64,000 bases of DNA from Linyphia triangularis (taxonomy: Eukaryota; Arthropoda; Arachnida; Araneae; Linyphiidae), in NCBI GenBank assembly GCA_963978545.1, contig OZ021731.1:58856773-58920772 (forward strand). The letters are read 5' to 3'. Below are positions 57,479 to 64,000 of this stretch, one piece after another (position 1 is the first letter of the stretch; every line of letters starts with the position of its first letter). The notes beneath the pieces were generated by a model. The model was not told where the DNA came from. It made no database searches and was given only the letters and a program-made list of their open reading frames with translations. The translations under genes were made by a program, and so were the position numbers.

Positions 57479-57691
57479 TTACCATTGCCCATTGATGATC
57501 CCCCCAGTGCATATCTGTTTCTTAAAACTCTTTACTCGCACGGAATTTAAAACATTTGCAGGTAAATCATCCCATTCATTGATTATCCCATTGTAAAAAT
57601 AGTGTTTTCGCTCTTCCCTATTTAATTGAGATTTGAATAATTTGCACCAATTTCCTTGAGTCCTATTGTCAGTGACAAATTTTAAACCCAT
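57479..57691 (-). pseudogene. LINE ORF2 C-terminal fragment
   Basis: About 70 codons ending in ERKHYFYNGIINEWDDLPAN, then VLNSVRVKSFKKQI. This matches the extreme C-terminus of many arthropod LINE reverse transcriptases (…R+..FF.NR+++.WN.LP..V+.A.S+..FK..L…). The rest of the element is absent, as expected of an internally or 5'-deleted copy. Clade uncertain (CR1/Jockey-like). Confidence 0.6.
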
Positions 57692-57873
57692 AACTTCGCA
57701 CTGTGTAATAAATTTAAGCTACTCAATCAAATCCCCCTTTCCGTCTATCTTGCAGTAGATAGATTTTGTGTGCAGAAATATAGAGATGCCTTAGAAAGTT
57801 GAAGAATTGTATGGAATCGCCAAGAATGACAGAATTGTTATAAATAATTTAAGAACTGTTGCATAGCAAAATT

Positions 57874-58490
57874 GTTGTACAGTATGCAAAAAAAAATAAA
57901 AAAAATAATAATAATAAAAAAAATCCGAATGATGAAAATTGTTGTACAGTATGCAAAAAAAAATAAAAAAAATAATAATAATAAAAAAAATCCGAATGAT
58001 GAAAATTGTTGTACAGTATGCAAAAAAAAATAAAAAAAATAATAATAATAAAAAAAATCCGAATGATGAAAATTGTTGTACAGTATGCAAAAAAAAATAA
58101 AAAAAATAATAATAATAAAAAAAATCCGAATGATGAAAATTGTTGTACAGTATGCAAAAAAAAATAAAAAAAATAATAATAATAAAAAAAATCCGAATGA
58201 TGAAAATTGTTGTACAGTATGCAAAAAAAAATAAAAAAAATAATAATAATAAAAAAAATCCGAATGATGAAAATTGTTGTACAGTATGCAAAAAAAAATA
58301 AAAAAAATAATAATAATAAAAAAAATCCGAATGATGAAAATTGTTGTACAGTATGCAAAAAAAAATAAAAATAATAATAATAATAAAAAAAATCCGAATG
58401 ATGAAAATTGTTGTACAGTATGCAAAAAAAAAATAAAAAAAATAATAATAAAAATAATAAAAATAATAAAATCCGAACGATGACTATATC
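57874..58490. repeat. 67-bp minisatellite array, about 9 units
   Basis: gttgtacagtatgc recurs at 57874, 57941, 58008, 58075, 58142, 58209, 58276, 58343 and 58410, exactly 67 bp apart. The first seven to eight units look identical; the last unit has small differences. Each contains A-runs and a (taa)n stretch. Because 67 is not a multiple of 3, three overlapping long open frames arise on the minus strand; they are artefacts. Confidence 0.97.
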
Positions 58491-58559
58491 TTGTATTCTA
58501 ATTGATGAAATAACAAAAGTCAAGTACCGTTATAATTTGTGGAAGGTCTTTATAAATTG

Positions 58560-59480
58560 TATATAACTTTTTTTTTATCTCCCCCCCCCCCCATGAGAGG
58601 TCATCTACCATATGAAAACTAAACCAAACTTTAAGAAGTTTAAAAGCAACCACATAATATTATACCATATTTAGATTTAGAATCCAAAAATACGTCTAAA
58701 TACCAAATTTCATAATTTTTTCCAATGTGTGGTTAGTAATTTAAACGATGTCAAAAATAATTATAAATTAATGTTAACAAGAAAATTCATTCGGCCATAA
58801 ATTATTATATAGTTAATATATTTTGGCAATTATTATTTCAAAAGATAGTTTGTTTAAGGCCAAACATAAATAATATGCAACTTTGGTATTAAACAGTTTT
58901 TTAATAATTAATAAAACAAGTTTTACATTTTTTTAAATAGAATAATATTTTTTCTTTCTTTTTTGCTTCCATTAGAATTATCATGGTCGAAATCCCTCCG
59001 GAATTTTTTTCATTCCATTTTGACTTTTGGTTCTCGATATTTTAGTAAAAATGTAAAAAAAGCTCACTTTAAAGGACCGCGTAATAGACTACGTCTTGAA
59101 GAATTCAAAACGTTTGATTCAGCTTGCCATAAAGAAATTTGCCCTCAAGATCAGCCAAAACATTTTAGCTCATAAGTGACGTGTTTCTCAAGATAATGAA
59201 CTGAAATTTGGCATTTAGGGTAAACGAGGTATTCTAAATCGAATGAAAACTTAAAATAATAGGAGTTCGTATAAAATTTTTTAAAGATAGAGTTACATTT
59301 ACTTAGTATACAGCCCCCTAAGAAAAAAAAAAACTGCGTTAGACATGTAGAAAATCGTAAACAAAACCTTTTGGTGTAAACAGCAAGATTCTACAATAAT
59401 TAGAACCGAAGATTAAGCCATTGTTCGGATTTTTTTTTTGTTGCTTACTGTACAATGAGAAGCACTTGCAATAGGATATA
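58560..59480. other. Intergenic, nothing recognised
   Basis: AT-rich, with a C run at 58582-58593. No bounded element or gene. Confidence 0.35.
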
Positions 59481-59485
59481 TAGTA

Positions 59486-59918
59486 CAGAGTGGTCATAGA
59501 ACCTGGAAATCAGGGAAATGTCAGGGAGTTTTCTGATTCTGGAAAAAATCAGGTAAATGTCAGGGAACTTTTTAAAATTTCATGAATATCAGGAAATTTT
59601 GTATTGCTTAAGGCACGTTCATCCATATTTTAGCGCTATTTACTTGGAGATTTGTAGTGGTAAGCCATTAGAAGTTTAATGTTACGGAATAATTTAAACT
59701 TTTCATTACCAGCAAAACTATTTTTTAAAAGATTACATATTATCTCTTTAGCACACATGTTCTATTTGATCAGGATATCTAGACATCTGGAAAAACTAAG
59801 ATACTTGGGGAAATTTGAAAAAAAGTTTGCCCTAAAATCAGAGAATTTTTTAGAAATCTGTCAGGGAAATCAAAGAATTATCAGGGAACTTTTTTTCCTG
59901 AATTTTGTGGCCACCCTG
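59486..59918. mobile_element. hAT-like MITE with 5-bp target duplication
   Basis: The left end CAGAGTGGTCATAGAACC pairs with the right end (complement CAGGGTGGCCACAAAAT). Subterminal tcagggaa words recur on both sides. Flanks tagta at 59481-59485 and 59919-59923. Similar in plan to 13882-14268 (cagggttcccac ends, 5-bp duplication). Confidence 0.78.
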
Positions 59919-59924
59919 TAGTAG

Positions 59925-60955
59925 CAGACTTCTCCAATTTAATTAATTAAAGTATCGGCGATGTCTTGCATCAACAAAAATAATAACGAATGCGAGAGAT
60001 CGCTTTTCAAGCAATGTATGTATTATAGATCAACTAGCTCATTAATAATCACTCTCAATCAATATCTACATTAAAGATCTAATACAGAGAGTACCTATAT
60101 ATTCAATCAATCTACATATTATAGACCTAATAGCATATTAATACACCAGCTAACCAATTCCTTGATTATCAATTAATAAGAGCAAGAACGAGGGCAACAT
60201 CAATATTAACATTACTCATAATTTAAATCAATAGCAAATGCTCATCCTATTACTAAAGTGCAACTATTGGTAAACAATGTGAATGCCAGATACAAATGCG
60301 ACAGACCGATTCTGCAATCTAACCACATCTGCAGAGAATTAAGCCTTTCCTTTACCAATGTAGCAATATAAGTGAGCGCTCATCCCGAAAGAGACATGAT
60401 ACCTTTCAGCTTACCACCTCCTGTTTCTCCGGTTTCAATTTAAATTTCACATGTCTTCCATTCGAGGAAAGTGGGAGAAGAGAAAGGGTGGTGGGGGGGG
60501 GGGAGGAGGTTAGAAGGAAAAGGGGATTATGACGTCAGACAGAGAGCCCTGAACTGTTAATTAATTATTACTCTTAAAACGATGATTAGAAAACTTGTCA
60601 AAACATACCGAAAAGGGGTCTTATCCCTGCCAAACGGATAAGATGGATACGCCTCGTCTGACGGATTTTAGCAGTTGGGTTGGAAAGTTTTGGACGTGAA
60701 GTGAGACGTATTGTGGAGGTAGATGAAACTAGCGTGCGTGGTTTGTTTAACGTATGTTTCGAAGGATATTGTTTGACAAGTAGATTATTTGTATGGTTGG
60801 GAATTTCTTTCGGGAGGAATGATGACACGGGATTATAAAAATAATTCATTTTATTCTTCTCCAAGAATTCTATAGTTCTTATCACAGTAGCAACCTTTCG
60901 TAGTTAAGTTCACAACAGTTCTTCAGCAGTGCCAACTTAACAACTAAGCAAACGT
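59925..60955. other. No gene recognised
   Basis: A G-rich run lies at 60491-60507. A 95-codon minus frame (60598-60885) has a basic, Ser/Thr-rich composition but no known motif. The word attagaaaacttgtcaaaac near 60586 recurs as attagaaacttgtcaaaac near 63662. Confidence 0.3.
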
Positions 60956-60957
60956 AT

Positions 60958-61628
60958 TAGAGGTCGGAAATATCGATCAAAATAAATATCGATACTATAT
61001 CGTTGCATAGAAAGAAATATCGATAAAATATCGATACATCGATATATGATTTTTTATTATTTTTTTTATTTGATTTTCAATTTTGCCAGAAACTAAGTTT
61101 TTCGGGTCAAATTTCTACTCTATTTCTACCACTATTGTTTTAATAAATTATAAAAATTGGTTTTATAAATAAACTATATTATCAATCAGAATAAATAAAT
61201 TCATTTGTATATCAATGCATAAATTCACATTTATTTTTAAAGAAGAAATTTTGAAAAGTAGTTTACCGCGTATTTTGCTGATAGAGATGTTTTTAATATT
61301 TAAAATTAGATGCAAATTCCGGGCACACGTTGGCAACAGAAACGGCGCTATGTTCATGACTACTAATAAATAATCTTTTCTTTCAATTACATAATGTTTT
61401 CTTTTTGGTTAGGGTGGAATTTTATCTGTCTCTCAGCCAAGTCCAAACTTTAGTTTTGAAGTTTTGGAAAAAGGAATAAAGAAAATAAAACAACACATGG
61501 AACTACAAAACGATCATCAATAAGCTAAAAATGTTCGAAAATATCGATATATCGGTGACTTGTATCGATATTTTTAGTATCGATATTTTTTCAAAAATAT
61601 CGTCGTATCGATGTATCGCCGACCTCTA
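60958..61628. mobile_element. hAT-type MITE, uninterrupted sister of 2792-4214
   Basis: Ends TAGAGGTCGG and its complement; flanks are a perfect 8-bp duplication aaacgtat (60950-60957 and 61629-61636). atcgata words crowd both ends. At 671 bp it shows the element without the Helitron, and supplies the empty site for it near 61307. Confidence 0.92.
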
Positions 61629-61639
61629 AAACGTATGCA

Positions 61640-62300
61640 TTAGGTTATTATAAAAACTGCCCCGATCATATAGCAACTTAATATCAAAACAACGAATAAC
61701 TGAACTAGACTGAACACCAATTGAATTCCACGCCAACTTTTAAAAGTTGGCGACTTTTCATACATTTCACTAAGTATACAAATATCAAGCTTGCTATTAT
61801 TTTGAAATTTGTACTTCCATAACAATTTAAAATGTTTATAGTAGAATTATAGTAGTAAAATGCTATTAGTAAAATACCTTAATGTATAGATAAAATTACT
61901 CATAAGAAACTTTAGGGAGGATAAAAGAAGAAAATAAAGATTTTTGGGTGTGTATAACAATCAGTGAATATACGTTGTCGAGTTCTTTTCGGGTAAAATC
62001 GTATTTGGGGATGATTGTTTTGAAATCAGTATTCACTAAGTAATATTTTTTTTTTAATCAAGGATGTATTTACTGAGGATTCAATTTGGAAAAATGCTGA
62101 CTTGCTTTTTTTTTATACAAATGTTTATATAAATCAGCATAAGTTTATTTTTTTATTTTTGTAAACGTTTCTTCAAAAGAAAAGAAGAAAAAAAAAAAGC
62201 TCCTTAACCACAAGATAATCGCACGAAAATAAAAATTCAAACGCAACTGTTTTTCAACACCTTTAAAAAAGAATACTTTAAATTTTTCAAGCTAAGGAAG
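61640..62300. other. Intergenic, nothing recognised
   Basis: AT-rich; no gene or bounded element. Confidence 0.35.
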
Positions 62301-62314
62301 AAAAAGCACAACAT

Positions 62315-63185
62315 TTAAAAAACTAAACCTTAAAAACAAAGTTTTTTCTATAAATCTTTTATATACAGTGTAAACATTTATGTTATGTGCAATTGTAACT
62401 CATTTACGATCTTAAACTCGGATCGAATTTTTATAGTGACCAACTACAAAGAAAACAATCATTCTGTTTACTTGACTTACTCACTCCCCCCCTCTAACTT
62501 TTTTTTATACAAAATATCATGTAATCCACAACGAGTTACCTCCCAAATGTCAGCTCAACTACATGTTGGCCTTCCTTTTGCCCACCAAACAAACAAAGAA
62601 GTCTATTTATAGGTTAGTTTTCAAAATATAGTTTAAAGCTTCTGAAATAACATTTACAAAAAGAAAAAAAAAATGCATTACATACACATACTCCCGACAG
62701 TTTTTCTCAAGAAAATATAAAAACACGGTAATATCTCGATATAATGTAGGGCAATGGAAACAATTGAAGTGTAAGTGAATGAAGGAGGTATACAACAAAA
62801 ACTACTTACTATGCTTACATGTATATAACAATACTTTTGTATTCTTTTATATATGTAACGTACCTCTTTTTATAAATCAAAATATATGTCTCTGAGCAGT
62901 TAAGAGATCCAAGGTAAGATGTCGGAGGTTAGCTTGAAACGCACCTCTTCATTCATTCTAAAAACAGATTTATAAAAAAATTTACATACCCCTTTATCTG
63001 TTTAGCCCTTCAATTGTAAAAGCGTCCTTTTAGTGACAGTCCCAAAAACTTAATAGAGTGTCATCAATAACGAGTCTATCTGGTAGTTCAATTGAATGAT
63101 GATAAGTGGGTTAACTAGCCCTCTGAAGATATACCCGCCACATACAAATAAACAAAAATTGAAGTTAATATAAAGGATTAAGTAT
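62315..63185 (-). repeat. Family U unit, minus strand, disrupted
   Basis: The start of the complement (aaacaaagttttttctataa...gtgcaattgtaact...ctcggatcgaatttttatag) is at 62330-62560. The other end (gcgtccttttagtgacagtc...aaaaattgaagttaatataa) is at 63020-63180. Unrelated AT-rich DNA (about 62600-63000) lies between. Confidence 0.6.
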
Positions 63186-63202
63186 TTTTTTTTCTCACTC
63201 TA

Positions 63203-63437
63203 TACTAAACTTCAACTTAACTTGACATCACTAGACGGTAGATCGTCACAGTGCTCATAGGTATTTAATCCATTTTGAAGGAGTGAAAGCATAATGTTCG
63301 CCAAAACACAACCTTGTAGAGAACAAAAGGCTATAAGGTTTGGCGAGAATTATGTCTTCACTCCGCTAAAATGGATTGCCTATGAGCACGGTGAAGATCT
63401 ATCGTCTAGTGATGTCAACTTAAGTTTGAGTTTAGTA
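63203..63437. mobile_element. TA-flanked fold-back MITE, uninterrupted copy
   Basis: Same arms and loop as 40783-41214 (tactaaacttcaacttaact, aggtatttaatccatttt, ggctataaggtttggcgag), with TA on both sides (63201-63202, 63438-63439). The right arm is more mutated, so pairing is weaker. Confidence 0.85.
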
Positions 63438-63439
63438 TA

Positions 63440-64000
63440 GTCTAAGCCATCTTAGGTAACAACAACAGCCAAAGAAAATAAAAAAGGAATTACAGACACT
63501 TTTTTACAGCAGTTTTTCATCTAGAGAACACAAAAAGAGCGGAGCAGGTAGAGCCCGAAGAAGACTGCATTCTTCCATCAAGACTCCCGCTTTAATTACG
63601 ACACCAGTTCTTCACGAGACGGAATACAATCATTAATTTATCCCGGGTTGTGGAAATGATCATTAGAAACTTGTCAAAACGCAGACTGGGGAGAACCTTA
63701 TCGTTCGCCTAAATGTGGAAGCGTGGCCATTCATTTCAGGTGATTGATTACCTGGAAGGTTGCGCCACAGCTGGCCCTGGGTAATTGCAACGAAGAATAA
63801 GCTGGATGAATATTCACGGATTCACTTCTTGGTGTTGTAAGGGGGATTTAGAGGGATTGGTTGTGGGAGAATCAAATCTTCGCTTGTGACTTGGTGGTGG
63901 TGGTGAAGAAATTAGCTGGTACAGTTTGGACAGATAGGTTTTGACTATCTGGTGTGTTATCTGATATACTGTCTGGTTTGATATCAGGTTTTGACTATCT
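63440..64000. other. Window end, no gene; short repeated motif
   Basis: More complex, GC-balanced DNA with no recognised product. aggttttgactatct occurs at about 63937 and again at 63986-64000, which may be the start of a tandem array that continues outside the window. Confidence 0.4.

Noticed and set aside
57791..58523. Long minus-strand open frames (166-224 codons) rich in Phe, Tyr and Leu
   Set aside because: They are three overlapping frames through the 67-bp minisatellite; the peptide simply repeats every 67 residues.

Overview
The window is AT-rich eukaryotic nuclear DNA. It is dominated by interspersed repeats and carries two intact protein-coding genes, both on the minus strand. Tight tRNA-derived SINEs, hAT, Helitron, mariner and MITE elements, single-exon MATH-BTB (SPOP/TDPOZ-like) genes in tandem, and LINE fragments point to an arthropod. 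Expanded SPOP-like families are typical of spiders, so an arachnid is my best guess (inference, not proven).

Layout. (1) 1-9.4 kb: repeat-rich intergenic DNA with a decayed mariner, a hAT MITE that carries a Helitron (2792-4214), a LINE reverse-transcriptase scrap, a second hAT MITE with a perfect 8-bp target duplication (5210-5960), a TA-flanked MITE with an internal 77-bp tandem array (6421-6968), and a SINE. (2) 9.42-34.03 kb: a large direct tandem duplication. Copy 1 is about 9423-22658 and copy 2 is 22659-34029. Each carries one MATH-BTB gene (20019-21077 and 31411-32448), a Helitron, MITEs and SINEs. The copies differ by a 1912-bp hAT transposon present only in copy 1; copy 2 keeps the empty site. 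(3) 34-48.8 kb: SINE-dense DNA, fragments of an unclassified tandem repeat family, a fold-back MITE, a 43-bp tandem array and head-to-head mariner 3' ends. (4) 48.8-64 kb: a base-skew switch, a 732-bp near-perfect hairpin (54561-55292), a LINE C-terminal scrap, a 67-bp satellite array, a 5-bp-TSD hAT-like MITE (59486-59918), a second copy of the hAT MITE without the Helitron (60958-61628), and a second fold-back MITE.

Main result. The duplication has a readable mechanism. The SINE at its left edge is flanked on both sides by one target duplication (caattgatcaaaa), and the SINE at its right edge by another (ccaatagggatgaa). The SINE at the central junction has the left flank of the right-edge SINE and the right flank of the left-edge SINE. 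This is the product expected from unequal crossing-over between two SINE copies, and diagnostic bases place the exchange within about 35 bp. Most of the duplicated DNA differs by roughly one percent by eye. The two MATH-BTB coding regions and their 3' flank differ much more, in blocks, with about 52 amino-acid replacements against about 15 silent codons (hand count). This suggests gene conversion from another family member and/or diversifying selection on an E3-adaptor substrate-binding domain.

Limits: alignments and counts were done by eye. No database search, splice evidence or expression data were available. Boundaries given without a target duplication are approximate.
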